In this document: positions 23,430 through 32,161 of the stretch, in pieces
Numbering within the stretch: the first letter of the stretch is position 1
Layout: every line of letters begins with the position of its first letter
Assembly: GCF_000760035.1 (NCBI RefSeq)
Contig: NZ_JNAO01000004.1
Coordinates: 1 to 64,000, forward strand
Length of the DNA: 64,000 nt
Reading direction: 5' to 3'
Source: Prochlorococcus marinus str. MIT 9314
GTDB lineage: Bacteria; Cyanobacteriota; Cyanobacteriia; PCC-6307; Cyanobiaceae
Position numbers and translations under genes: made by a program
The notes under the pieces: generated by a model
Seen by the model: the letters and a program-made list of their open reading frames with translations, nothing else
The model's database searches: none
Told to the model about the DNA's origin: nothing

Positions 23430-24326
23430 ATGTCAAAACGTCATCCAGTGGTTGCTGTAACAGGATCTTCAGGAGCAGGAACAAGTACAGTAAAAAGAGC
23501 CTTTGAGCATATTTTTGCCAGAGAAGATATTGTTCCCGCAGTTGTTGAAGGTGATAGTTACCACAGATTTGAAAGAATGCCTATGAAAAAAGCTATGGCA
23601 AACGCTCTTTCAAAAGGTGAAAATTTCTCACATTTTGGTCCAGAGGCTAATCTTTTTGACAAGCTAGAAGAACTTTTTAAAATCTATGGTGAAACTGGAG
23701 GAGGAAAGAAAAGATATTATCTACATAGTCTTGAAGAAGCAGAAGAACATAATACAAGACTTGGGACATCCTTAGAACCTGGGCAATTTACTCCATGGGA
23801 AGATATTCCTGAGGGAACAGATGTACTTTTTTATGAAGGTTTGCATGGCGGGGTAGAAGGTGATGGATACAATGTTGCCTCTTATGCTGATCTACTTGTT
23901 GGAGTTGTTCCGATAACAAATTTAGAATGGATTCAAAAAATCCATAGAGATAACGCAGAAAGAGGTTACTCAGCGGAAACCATTGTAGATACTATATTGA
24001 GAAGAATGCCTGATTATATAAATCATATATGCCCACAATTCAGCAAAACCGATATTAATTTCCAAAGAATTCCCACAATTGACACTTCTAATCCTTTCAT
24101 ATGCAGGAATATCCCAACTCCTGATGAGAGCTTTGTGATCATACATTTCAGAAAAGGGGCAAGAGAGAAATGGGGGATTGATTTTCAATACTTACTTGGA
24201 ATGATTAATGATTCATTTATGTCAAGTCCAACAAGTATCGTTGTAAATGGAGGGAAAATGGGATTCGCAATGGAACTAATTCTCACTCCAATAATTCATA
24301 AAATGATTGAGGAGAAAAATAAATAA
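23430..24326 (+). CDS. prk: phosphoribulokinase, proteobacterial (class I) type (298 aa)
   Basis: Phosphorylates ribulose 5-phosphate to the Rubisco substrate. The P-loop is VAVTGSSGAGTSTVKRAF. Characteristic class I segments are GDSYHRFERMPM, FGPEANLFDKLEELF, YEGLHGGV, VPITNLEWIQKIHRDNAERG and VNGGKMGFAMELILTPII. At about 298 residues it is shorter than the 330-350-residue class II enzyme typical of most cyanobacteria and plants. The redox cysteine pair of class II near the P-loop is absent: no Cys lies before residue 200. It is thus closer to the proteobacterial/E. coli-type enzyme. It stands alone between leuB and accD. Confidence 0.93.
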   Translation: MSKRHPVVAVTGSSGAGTSTVKRAFEHIFAREDIVPAVVEGDSYHRFERMPMKKAMANALSKGENFSHFGPEANLFDKLEELFKIYGETGGGKKRYYLHSLEEAEEHNTRLGTSLEPGQFTPWEDIPEGTDVLFYEGLHGGVEGDGYNVASYADLLVGVVPITNLEWIQKIHRDNAERGYSAETIVDTILRRMPDYINHICPQFSKTDINFQRIPTIDTSNPFICRNIPTPDESFVIIHFRKGAREKWGIDFQYLLGMINDSFMSSPTSIVVNGGKMGFAMELILTPIIHKMIEEKNK

Positions 24327-24465
24327 TAATTAATTTTCGATTATCAACTTAAATCATTATTCTTTAATTTTGAGAAGTTTTTAATCTAGAGGATCTCAAA
24401 TTTTTATATATCTTTCTTGATAAAAGTACCTTACTTAGATTTAAATAGAAAAAAAAGGAAAAGTT

Positions 24466-25347
24466 GTGTCATTAATCGACTGGTTTGCCGCAAGGCGTAA
24501 AGATCAATTTGTTGGGAAAGTTTCCCAAGATACTGACGAAGGAGATGGTTTGTGGGTTAAATGTTCAGAGTGTTCGCAAGTAGCCTATAGAAAAGACCTA
24601 ATTTCAAATTTCAATGTTTGTAGTAATTGTGGACACCACAATAGGATTAATAGCGATGAAAGGATAAATATAATTGCTGATAAAAATTCATTCAAAGAAT
24701 TTGATAGTTCACTAAGTCCTACAGATCCTTTGGGTTTTAAAGATAGAAGAGCGTATGCTGATCGTATTAAAGAAAGTCAAGCAGGTACCGGTTTAAGAGA
24801 TGGAGTCGTAACAGGTATCTGTTCTGTAAATTCAATGCCTTTAGCATTAGCTGTTATGGATTTTAGATTTATGGGAGGATCCATGGGTTCAGTAGTTGGT
24901 GAAAAAATTACAAGGATAATTGAGAGAGCAACTTTGGAAAATTTTCCAATTCTTATTGTTTGCGCATCAGGAGGAGCAAGGATGCAAGAAGGTATGTTGA
25001 GTCTCATGCAAATGGCTAAAATATCTGGAGCACTAAAAAAACATAAAGAGAAAAATCTCCTATATATGCCATTGTTAACTCATCCAACTACTGGAGGGGT
25101 AACAGCCAGCTTTGCGATGTTAGGTGATTTAATTTTGGCGGAACCTAAAGCACTTATTGGATTTGCTGGAAGAAGGGTTATAGAACAAACATTAAGAGAA
25201 AAATTACCCGATAATTTTCAAACAGCTGAATATCTGCTTGAGCATGGTTTTGTTGATGTAATAGTGAAAAGGAAAGATCTCAAGGATACTTTGACTAAAA
25301 TTTTAAAAATTCATGGTGTAAAAGAACTCGCAGAATCAAATATATAA
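24466..25347 (+). CDS. accD: acetyl-CoA carboxylase carboxyltransferase beta subunit (293 aa)
   Basis: Transfers the carboxyl group from biotin to acetyl-CoA to form malonyl-CoA. The N-terminal zinc finger has four cysteines (KCSECS and VCSNCGHH, residues about 29-53). The crotonase-fold core has [10 protein letters not shown] and [16 protein letters not shown]. The start is GTG at 24466 ([11 protein letters not shown]). The preceding 139-base spacer is A+T-rich with no other gene. Confidence 0.96.
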   Translation: MSLIDWFAARRKDQFVGKVSQDTDEGDGLWVKCSECSQVAYRKDLISNFNVCSNCGHHNRINSDERINIIADKNSFKEFDSSLSPTDPLGFKDRRAYADRIKESQAGTGLRDGVVTGICSVNSMPLALAVMDFRFMGGSMGSVVGEKITRIIERATLENFPILIVCASGGARMQEGMLSLMQMAKISGALKKHKEKNLLYMPLLTHPTTGGVTASFAMLGDLILAEPKALIGFAGRRVIEQTLREKLPDNFQTAEYLLEHGFVDVIVKRKDLKDTLTKILKIHGVKELAESNI

Positions 25348-25348
25348 A

Positions 25349-25753
25349 ATGAGAATAATTTCTAATTTATTTTATTTTTCTTTAAGCCTTCTACTCTTTA
25401 TTTTAAACTTTGCCTCCTATTCATATGCGATAGGAAATGTTGATTGGGTTCTCCTTAAAGAAAATGATGATGGGAAGGAATGGCTTGATAAAGGGAGTAT
25501 TAAGTCGCTCCCAAATGGCGAAATAAGTGTATTAACAAAGTTCTTTAAGAATCCAACTAATTCTGATGATGATGGAGAGTTATCACTTTATGTAATGAGA
25601 ATTAATTGCAATGAAAAAAAGTTCAAAGATACATCAATAAATGGAATTCCTCAATTCAATTCAAAATGGCAAACTTCTAATAATGATGAACTTATAGATG
25701 TTGTTATTGAAAATAGCTGTTCAGAGTTTATTAATAAAAAGAATGAATACTAA
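25349..25753 (+). CDS. secreted hypothetical protein (134 aa)
   Basis: Starts 1 base after accD. The N-terminal 27 residues are a signal peptide (MRIISNLFYFSLSLLLFILN, cleavage near YSYA). The mature part starts with GNVDWVLLKENDDGKEWLDK and contains two cysteines (INCNEKK and NSCSEF) that could pair. The pattern of a short beta-rich domain with W, KEWLD, S(I/L)K and N(C) resembles the surface-adhesin E-like domain found in secreted bacterial proteins, but I hold this with low confidence. The last codons overlap the start of the oxidoreductase by 11 bases. Confidence 0.65.
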   Translation: MRIISNLFYFSLSLLLFILNFASYSYAIGNVDWVLLKENDDGKEWLDKGSIKSLPNGEISVLTKFFKNPTNSDDDGELSLYVMRINCNEKKFKDTSINGIPQFNSKWQTSNNDELIDVVIENSCSEFINKKNEY

Positions 25754-26840
25754 AAATAAAAAATTAAAAATAGCAGTCGCTGGACTAGGATTTGGGAAAA
25801 AAGTTCATTTAGAGGCATTAAAAGAGTCTGATCACTTAACTCCTGTAGCAATTTATCATTACGAGAAAAAGCAAAAGTCGATATTAGAAAAAGAAACGGG
25901 CTTAGATTTTTTTCACAATTGGGAAGACTTAATTAAATCTCCAAAAATTGATGGAATTATTATTGCCACTCCTCCCGAATCAAGATTTAAGTTAGCAAAA
26001 CAAGCCCTTGAGAACAATAAAAATTTGCTCCTAGAAAAACCCGTTTCAATAACCTCCTCAGAAATTGAAGAGCTTCAGAGAATATCTTTGATTAATAATT
26101 TAAGCGTATGTGTTGATTTTGAATATAGAGCAGTACCTCTTTTCCTTCAGACAAAAAAACTTATTGATGAAAATATCTTAGGAGATATATATTTAGTCAA
26201 ATTAGATTGGTTAATGGGCAGTAGATCCGACCCCAAAAGATCCTGGAATTGGTATTCATTGGAAGAAAAAGGTGGAGGAGTTATTGGCGCTTTAGGTACT
26301 CATGCATTCGATATGTTGAATTGGTTTTTTGGAGAAGCAATAAACGTGTCTGGCAAGTTAGCAACATCAATAAAAAAAAGACCTTTACCTAATTCATCTG
26401 ATTCAAATGATGTTACGAGTGAAGATGTATGTTTAGCCAATATAGAAATATCAAACTACAGCTCAAATCTTATTCCATGTCAGGTATCTTTATCATCAAT
26501 TTCTAAAAATGGTAGAGGATTTAGTTTAGAAATATATGGAAGCGAAGGTTCACTAATTCTTAAAAGCGAAAACCAAAAAGATTATGTACATGGTTTTAAT
26601 TTGAAATATTCAAACAACGAAAATAAAATACAAAATCTCACTGCAGATTCAAGTTTTAATTTTGAAAAAACATGGACTGATGGGAGAATAGCTCCAGTTT
26701 TGAGAATTCAAAATTTATGGGCACAGAGTATAATTAATGGAACACCTGTAATCCCAGGCTTATGCGAGGGACTTGCTAGTCATAAAGTTTGCGAAGCCAT
26801 AAGAGAATCTTCCAAAAGTGGATTAAGTATAAAAATTTAA
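25743..26840 (+). CDS. Gfo/Idh/MocA-family oxidoreductase (365 aa)
   Basis: The N-terminal Rossmann domain has AVAGLGFGKKVHLEAL, IIIATPPESRF and the family motif LEKPVS, and the C-terminal domain contains DFEYRAVPLF, RSWNWYSLEEKGGGVIGALG and HAFDMLNWFFGEA. Such enzymes oxidise or reduce sugars, cyclitols or bile pigments (for example biliverdin reductase-like members) with NAD(P). The substrate cannot be named. The frame extends upstream to 25698, but the ATG at 25743 (MNTKNKKLKIAVAG) gives the expected Rossmann start and a short overlap with the preceding gene. Confidence 0.85.
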   Translation: MNTKNKKLKIAVAGLGFGKKVHLEALKESDHLTPVAIYHYEKKQKSILEKETGLDFFHNWEDLIKSPKIDGIIIATPPESRFKLAKQALENNKNLLLEKPVSITSSEIEELQRISLINNLSVCVDFEYRAVPLFLQTKKLIDENILGDIYLVKLDWLMGSRSDPKRSWNWYSLEEKGGGVIGALGTHAFDMLNWFFGEAINVSGKLATSIKKRPLPNSSDSNDVTSEDVCLANIEISNYSSNLIPCQVSLSSISKNGRGFSLEIYGSEGSLILKSENQKDYVHGFNLKYSNNENKIQNLTADSSFNFEKTWTDGRIAPVLRIQNLWAQSIINGTPVIPGLCEGLASHKVCEAIRESSKSGLSIKI

Positions 26841-26885
26841 GGCTATACATTTATAAGTAGCAATTATCACCCGATAAAGTATTGG

Positions 26886-26924
26886 ATTGATTTTATTTTT
26901 TTTTCATATTCTGGAAAAATCAAT
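26886..26924 (+). repeat. inverted repeat in the class I aldolase leader
   Basis: ATTGATTTT (26886-26894) and AAAATCAAT (26916-26924) are perfect inverted arms with a 21-base loop, ending 19 bases before the aldolase ATG at 26944. It could form a 9-bp leader hairpin or be an operator. Confidence 0.4.
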
Positions 26925-26943
26925 TGAACTGAATTATTAAAGA

Positions 26944-28011
26944 ATGGCTTTAAATTATTACAAAAATGAGCTTAAAGAAAATGCTCAATTACTAGCTTCT
27001 AAAGGAAAAGGAATATTAGCGGTAGATGAATCCACTAAAACAGTAGGTAAAAGACTCGCTGGAATTGGCGTTGAGAATACTGAAGACAATAGGAAGGCAT
27101 ATAGAGGAATGCTTTTTACTACAGAGGGTCTTGGCAAATATATAAGTGGAGCAATCCTCTTCGAAGAAACTCTTTATCAGAATCACCAAGATGGCGAGTC
27201 AATGGTTAAGAAACTAAATGAATTAGGTATTATTCCAGGTATAAAGGTCGATAAAGGCCTAAATCCACTTCCAGGAGGTGGAGATGTAGAAACTTTTTGC
27301 TCTGGCCTAGATGGGTTAGTTGAAAGAGCCGCAAAATATTATGAACAAGGTGCCAGATTTGCAAAGTGGAGAGCAGTTCTGCAAATTACAAATGATGGTT
27401 ATCCTTCAAAACTATCAATTCAAGAGAATGCTTGGGGATTAGCAAGGTATGCAAGATCAGTTCAAGAATCTGGGTTAGTACCAATTATTGAACCTGAAAT
27501 CTTAATGGACGGTGACCATACTATTGAAAAAACTGCTGAAGTTCAAGAAGAGGTAATAAAGCAGGTTTATATTGCCTGTCAAGCAAATGGAGTTTTTCTA
27601 GAAGGCTCTCTATTAAAACCTTCTATGACTGTTAATGGAGCAGATTGTCCAACAAAGGCTGATCCTATGAAGGTTGCTGAAATGACAATTAGAACTATGG
27701 AAAGATGCGTTCCTGCATCTGTTCCTGGAATAGTTTTCTTATCAGGAGGGTTAAGCGAAGAAGCTGCTTCTGTTTATCTAAATAATATGAACACTCTTTA
27801 CAGGAAAGCTTTATGGAATGTTTCATTCTCTTATGGAAGAGCATTACAGCACTCATGCTTAAAGGCCTGGAAAGGATGCGACGTTGAAGGAGGTCAAAAA
27901 GCATTAATAGCAAGAGCTCAAGCAAACTCTGAAGCTTCAAAAGGTGCCTATGTAGCAGGATCTCAACCTTCATCTGATGAGCAATTGTTTGTGGCAGGCT
28001 ACACTTACTAA
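26944..28011 (+). CDS. fda: fructose-bisphosphate aldolase, class I (355 aa)
   Basis: A Schiff-base aldolase of the eukaryote/plant-like class I family: GKGILAVDESTKTVGKRL, AKWRAVLQI, the active lysine in FLEGSLLKPSMTVNG and FLSGGLSEEAASVYLN. It cleaves or forms fructose 1,6-bisphosphate, and also sedoheptulose 1,7-bisphosphate in the Calvin cycle. The C-terminal Tyr of the family is present (VAGYTY). Directly followed (147-base spacer) by a class II enzyme for the same reaction. Confidence 0.94.
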   Translation: MALNYYKNELKENAQLLASKGKGILAVDESTKTVGKRLAGIGVENTEDNRKAYRGMLFTTEGLGKYISGAILFEETLYQNHQDGESMVKKLNELGIIPGIKVDKGLNPLPGGGDVETFCSGLDGLVERAAKYYEQGARFAKWRAVLQITNDGYPSKLSIQENAWGLARYARSVQESGLVPIIEPEILMDGDHTIEKTAEVQEEVIKQVYIACQANGVFLEGSLLKPSMTVNGADCPTKADPMKVAEMTIRTMERCVPASVPGIVFLSGGLSEEAASVYLNNMNTLYRKALWNVSFSYGRALQHSCLKAWKGCDVEGGQKALIARAQANSEASKGAYVAGSQPSSDEQLFVAGYTY

Positions 28012-28158
28012 CTAAAAAATCCTAAAAATATACTCTGGGTCATAAAATTAGTTTCTTTAATTTAGTATTTTGTATATCTAATGACGTGACATTTGATACC
28101 TCTTTATACTAAACTCTCGGAAACATATGCTTTATATAGCATTTAACTTATTTTAATT

Positions 28159-29232
28159 ATGGCTCTCGTTCCACTAAGACTACTTTTAGATCACGCTGCT
28201 GAGAATGGTTACGGTATTCCAGCTTTCAATGTTAATAACCTTGAGCAAGTTCAAGCAATTATGGAAGCAGCATATGAAACTGATAGTCCTGTAATCCTCC
28301 AAGCTTCAAGAGGGGCAAGAAATTATGCAGGAGAAATTTTCCTACGTCATCTAATCCTTGCTGCCACAGAAACATATCCTAATATTCCAGTGGTAATGCA
28401 CCAAGACCATGGTAATGAGCCATCAACATGTTATTCAGCAGCAATAAATGGTTTCACATCAGTAATGATGGATGGTTCTCTAGAGGCAGATGCAAAAACA
28501 CCTGCTAGTTACGAATATAATGTTGCAGTTACTAAAAAAGTTGTAGATTTTGCTCATTCAGTTGGAGTTAGTGTTGAAGGAGAATTAGGTTGTTTAGGTT
28601 CATTAGAAACAGGGAAAGGTGAAGCAGAAGATGGTCATGGATTTGAAGGTGAACTTTCTACTGATATGCTTTTGACTGATCCTGAAGAAGCTGCAGATTT
28701 TGTTGCTAAAACAAAAGTTGATGCATTAGCTATTGCTATAGGTACAAGTCATGGTGCTTATAAATTCACAAGAAAACCTACAGGAGAAGTTCTTGCAATA
28801 AGCAGAATTGCTGAAATTCATAAAGCACTTCCAAACACCCATCTTGTAATGCATGGATCAAGTTCAGTTCCTCAAGAATGGTTGGATATCATTAACAAAT
28901 ATGGTGGTGAAATTCCTCAAACATATGGTGTTCCTGTTGAAGAGATTCAAGAGGGAATAAGAAATGGAGTTAGGAAAGTCAACATCGATACCGATAACAG
29001 ACTTGCTTTCACTGCCGCGGTAAGAGAGGCAGCATTTGCTGATAAAGCAAACTTTGACCCAAGACATTTCAACAAGCCTGCTAGAAAATACATGAAGCAA
29101 GTTTGTCTTGATAGATACAAACAGTTCTGGTGCGAAGGTCAAGCAAGTAAGATCAAGCAAAACAGCACCAATTACTTTGCTGATCTTTACGCTAAAGGTG
29201 AATTAGATCCCAAAGTAAAAGCTACTGTTTAA
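28159..29232 (+). CDS. fructose-bisphosphate aldolase, class II (357 aa)
   Basis: A zinc-dependent aldolase of the CbbA/FbaA type. Zinc ligands are in VMHQDHGN and [12 protein letters not shown]. Other signatures are [35 protein letters not shown] and [18 protein letters not shown]. Class II enzymes are the main Calvin-cycle aldolases in cyanobacteria. The codon and base usage appear a little more G+C-rich and regular than in the neighbours, consistent with high expression. A strong terminator follows 20 bases after the stop. Confidence 0.95.
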   Translation: MALVPLRLLLDHAAENGYGIPAFNVNNLEQVQAIMEAAYETDSPVILQASRGARNYAGEIFLRHLILAATETYPNIPVVMHQDHGNEPSTCYSAAINGFTSVMMDGSLEADAKTPASYEYNVAVTKKVVDFAHSVGVSVEGELGCLGSLETGKGEAEDGHGFEGELSTDMLLTDPEEAADFVAKTKVDALAIAIGTSHGAYKFTRKPTGEVLAISRIAEIHKALPNTHLVMHGSSSVPQEWLDIINKYGGEIPQTYGVPVEEIQEGIRNGVRKVNIDTDNRLAFTAAVREAAFADKANFDPRHFNKPARKYMKQVCLDRYKQFWCEGQASKIKQNSTNYFADLYAKGELDPKVKATV

Positions 29233-29251
29233 TTTCTTCCCAAATAAAATA

Positions 29252-29286
29252 AAAAAGACCTCCAAAAATGGGGGTCTTTTTTTATT
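29252..29286. terminator. bidirectional rho-independent terminator
   Basis: AAAAAGACCTCC, loop AAAAAT, then GGGGGTCTTTTTTT. The GC-rich stem (GACCTCC with GGGGGTC, one G-U pair) is flanked by A and T runs on both sides, so it can stop transcripts from the class II aldolase and from the convergent purQ. Confidence 0.85.
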
Positions 29287-29947
29287 TCAATATTAATGAT
29301 TTTAATGTAAAGAGACCATCAGTCCCTCCAATTGTCTCGTCACATGCTCTCTCTGGATGAGGCATTAAACCTAGAACATTACCCTTTTCATTAGTTATGC
29401 CTGCGATATCGAATGAGGATCCATTAGGATTATTTTTATATCTCAAAGATATCAATTCGTTATCTACAAGTTTTTTTAAAGTATCAGAATCACAATGATA
29501 TCTTCCTTCCCCATGCGCTATGGGTAACTTAATAGTTTGTTTTTCAACTCCATCATTAAACCAACCTCCCTTTGAAGAAACAATATCAAGTTCAACATCA
29601 TCACAGATGAAATTAAGATTTTTATTTGTAGTAAGGGCACCAGGCAAAAATCCTGATTCTGTCAAAATTTGGAACCCATTACAAATTCCTAAAACTCTTC
29701 TTCCACTTTTCACAAAGTCATCCAAAGCATTTATTAATGGAGAGAATCTCGCTATTGCTCCGCATCTTAAATAATCACCATAGCTAAATCCTCCGGGTAA
29801 AACTATTGCATCTACATTGCTTAAATCTGAAGACTCATGCCACAAGTATTTTGTTCTTATGTCTAAACAACCTTCCAATGCCCATGAAACATCACGATCA
29901 CAATTAGAACCAGGGAAGACAACAACTCCTACAGTAAAATTATCCAT
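29282..29947 (-). CDS. purQ: phosphoribosylformylglycinamidine synthase, glutaminase subunit (221 aa)
   Basis: Supplies ammonia for the fourth purine step. It is a class I glutamine amidotransferase with the nucleophile Cys in [11 protein letters not shown] and the His/Glu of the triad in [11 protein letters not shown]. The N-terminal [17 protein letters not shown] is typical of PurQ. The stop overlaps the terminator stem. It is 1 base from purS upstream, so the two are co-expressed; purL is not in the window. Confidence 0.96.
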   Translation of the reverse strand: MDNFTVGVVVFPGSNCDRDVSWALEGCLDIRTKYLWHESSDLSNVDAIVLPGGFSYGDYLRCGAIARFSPLINALDDFVKSGRRVLGICNGFQILTESGFLPGALTTNKNLNFICDDVELDIVSSKGGWFNDGVEKQTIKLPIAHGEGRYHCDSDTLKKLVDNELISLRYKNNPNGSSFDIAGITNEKGNVLGLMPHPERACDETIGGTDGLFTLKSLILK

Positions 29948-29948
29948 C

Positions 29949-30203
29949 TTATAATTTTTCTAGTGAATACTCATAATCTTCAATAACAGTATTTGCGAAT
30001 AACCTATCACACAATAAATCAATTTTTTCTCTTACTTCGTTTTCACCATTACCTTCTATTTTTACCTCAATCATTTTTCCTATACGTAGTGATTTTATTC
30101 CTTCGGCTCCAAGTTTTATAGAAGCAGATTTGGTAGCTTCCCCTGCTGGATCTAAAACTGAGGGTCTTAGTCTTACAAAAACTTTTACAGCAAATTGGTC
30201 CAA
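29949..30203 (-). CDS. purS: PurS, bridging subunit of FGAM synthase (84 aa)
   Basis: A small alpha/beta protein with the family start [20 protein letters not shown] and the repeated beta-strand [16 protein letters not shown], ending in [16 protein letters not shown]. PurS joins PurQ and PurL into the active complex. It sits immediately upstream of purQ in the same transcript, as is usual where PurL is the short form. Confidence 0.94.
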   Translation of the reverse strand: MDQFAVKVFVRLRPSVLDPAGEATKSASIKLGAEGIKSLRIGKMIEVKIEGNGENEVREKIDLLCDRLFANTVIEDYEYSLEKL

Positions 30204-30300
30204 TTAAAAATTAATTTCTATTAGAAGATTAGTTTAAATTCTAATAAAAAAAACTATTGATTAATAAACAAATATTTTTACCTTAAGGTTTTCTGAATTA

Positions 30301-30465
30301 TTAAATATTTATGTAGCCTCTACCAAAACAAACTAAACAAGTTCTTCTTGAATTTTCATGTGTTTTAAAATTTCCTGCCCCTCCACATTTTGAACATTTT
30401 ATTTTATCAATTGATGTAACTTCGTCAGAGATTATTTGTTTTAAAGTAATTTTTGAATTTTTCAT
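30301..30465 (-). CDS. small DnaJ-type zinc-finger protein (54 aa)
   Basis: Start ATG at 30465, stop TAA at 30303..30301. The protein has two C-x2-C-x-G-x-G-like knuckles: CSKCGGAGNF (residues 24-33) and CLVCFGRGY (43-51), the pattern of DnaJ-type cysteine-rich zinc-binding domains. An N-terminal helix (KITLKQIISDEVTSIDK) precedes it. Stand-alone DnaJ-type zinc-finger proteins in photosynthetic organisms act in assembly or disulfide chemistry; a specific role is not supported here. It lies between purS and the CobW-type gene, all on the minus strand. Confidence 0.65.
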   Translation of the reverse strand: MKNSKITLKQIISDEVTSIDKIKCSKCGGAGNFKTHENSRRTCLVCFGRGYINI

Positions 30466-30511
30466 CTTGGGCTGTCTACTGTAGTTAGTATCCCGACAGC
30501 TAACTATAAAG

Positions 30512-31576
30512 TCAAATTGCTATTTTTGGGTCACTTAAAATCTTAAATTTCTCTTTAATTTTTCTATTGAAATTTTTTATAGATTTTTCATCAAAGGAAA
30601 TTATTACTAATTCAAGCCCAGCATCATCATTTGGTCTCCAACAATTGTCTGGAGCTTCTTCAAACCAAGTATTAATTTTCTTTCCAACAATTTGTATTTG
30701 TAAAGGCAATGATTTATTCGGTATCCAAATACGTCCTTTTATTCGAAGAATGTTTAATTTATCCAATATTTTTGACATCTCCTTTTCAAAGTCATTTTTT
30801 TCAAGGAAATAATTTGATTTAATTGAATCTGATACAAGCTCAACATGATTATGGTCATGTTCTTCAGTTAAATATTTTTTATAAGTCTCTTTTTTAAAAT
30901 TAAAATCGAATAGATAATTCAAATCAATTTTGCCCTTCTTGGATTTAAGGACAGGTGTAGTTGAGTTTAGACTTCCTTGAATTTTATTTTTTACAACATC
31001 AAACTGATCATCATTTAAGATATCTGATCTAGAGACTAAAACGATATCAGAAACTTCTAATTGCTCCTCAAAAAGTTCATCTATAGTGGCGTTGTGATCA
31101 ATTTTATCTGTTTCATTATATTGTTTTGTTATTTTATTTAAATCATTAATTGGTGAACCATTAAGCATTGATTCTCCATTAACGATACCAACAACAACAT
31201 CAAGGTAGATGGAAGACCTAATCTCAGGCCAATTAAGTGCTTGAATTAAGGGAATTGGTAGTGCTAAGCCACTTGTTTCGATAATTATTGATTCGATAGA
31301 AGGATTAAATTCTAGGAGAGCTTTTATTGATGGAACAAAATCATCTTGAACAGTACAACATAAGCATCCATTATTTAATTCAATTACGCAGTCGTCTTTA
31401 GATTCATCACATTTTTCACAACTTTTAATCAAATCACCGTCAATTCCAACATCACCAAATTCATTAATTATTAAACCAAATTTTTTATTACTCTCTTTTA
31501 ATAGATATCTTAGAAAAGTTGTTTTACCTGAACCAAGAAATCCCGAAACAACAATAACTGGAATTTTTTTTTTCAT
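30512..31576 (-). CDS. CobW/COG0523-type GTPase (354 aa)
   Basis: A G3E-family metallochaperone. The P-loop is VSGFLGSGKTTFLRYLL, the switch/GTPase region INEFGDVGIDGDL, and the metal-binding CxCC motif is in NNGCLCCTVQDDF, with extra cysteines just before it (SCEKCDESKDDC). The guanine-specificity region is DIVLVSRSDIL. The C-terminal CobW_C domain is present, with a His-rich loop EEHDHNHVELV. These proteins insert zinc or cobalt into target enzymes; the target cannot be deduced. It is followed by no obvious zinc enzyme in the window. The pentapeptide gene ends 9 bases upstream, so they may be co-transcribed. Confidence 0.9.
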   Translation of the reverse strand: MKKKIPVIVVSGFLGSGKTTFLRYLLKESNKKFGLIINEFGDVGIDGDLIKSCEKCDESKDDCVIELNNGCLCCTVQDDFVPSIKALLEFNPSIESIIIETSGLALPIPLIQALNWPEIRSSIYLDVVVGIVNGESMLNGSPINDLNKITKQYNETDKIDHNATIDELFEEQLEVSDIVLVSRSDILNDDQFDVVKNKIQGSLNSTTPVLKSKKGKIDLNYLFDFNFKKETYKKYLTEEHDHNHVELVSDSIKSNYFLEKNDFEKEMSKILDKLNILRIKGRIWIPNKSLPLQIQIVGKKINTWFEEAPDNCWRPNDDAGLELVIISFDEKSIKNFNRKIKEKFKILSDPKIAI

Positions 31577-31585
31577 CTTTGATGA

Positions 31586-32098
31586 TTAACAACCTAAGCT
31601 ATATTCTGTACTCTCTCCTGTAGAACTATTTGTGCCATTAGCAATCGCACATAATTGTTTTTGTTGTGTACGACTAAGAACAGCATCAGTAAAATCTGCA
31701 CCATCTATTTTTGCACCTTCAAAATTACTCTCCATTAATAAGGCATTAGTAAAATTAACATCCGAAAGATCAGCATCTGTAAAGTCTGTTGCATAAGCTA
31801 GTGCATCTCTTAAATTTGCTCCAGTAAACTTTGAGTTTTGCAATTTACTATTATTGAACACCGCCCCTTCTAAATTACTTTCACTGAAATTAAACCCATT
31901 CAAATCAAACTTAACGTATTCGTTACCGCTTAAGTCTTGACCATGCATATCTGGCTCTAGATTAAGGTCTTGCTGGTTTCTAATCTCAGGAGGTCTTTTA
32001 GCCCATGCAGAATTTACAGAATTAAAAAATAAAATCCCAACGAATAACAAAGTAATTAATGCATTCTTTAGTGAGTGGAAAACAATTGATTTAATCAT
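31586..32098 (-). CDS. secreted pentapeptide-repeat protein, lumenal type (170 aa)
   Basis: An N-terminal signal peptide (up to about residue 33, NSAWA) is followed by roughly 16 tandem pentapeptides of the A(N/D)LxX type, such as NLEGA, KFTGANLRDA, DFTDADLSDV and NFEGAKIDGADF, which form a right-handed beta-helix. The C terminus has two cysteines (QKQLCAIANG and EYSLGC) that may form a disulfide, as in thylakoid-lumen pentapeptide proteins such as TL17-like members. Function unknown; the lumen assignment rests on signal peptide and family. Convergent or divergent partners give no further clue. Confidence 0.85.
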   Translation of the reverse strand: MIKSIVFHSLKNALITLLFVGILFFNSVNSAWAKRPPEIRNQQDLNLEPDMHGQDLSGNEYVKFDLNGFNFSESNLEGAVFNNSKLQNSKFTGANLRDALAYATDFTDADLSDVNFTNALLMESNFEGAKIDGADFTDAVLSRTQQKQLCAIANGTNSSTGESTEYSLGC

Positions 32099-32161
32099 AA
32101 TAAGACTGTATTTTAGAACTTAAGTATTTAAAGTTTGTAAGAGTATCTTAAAGGAAAATAT

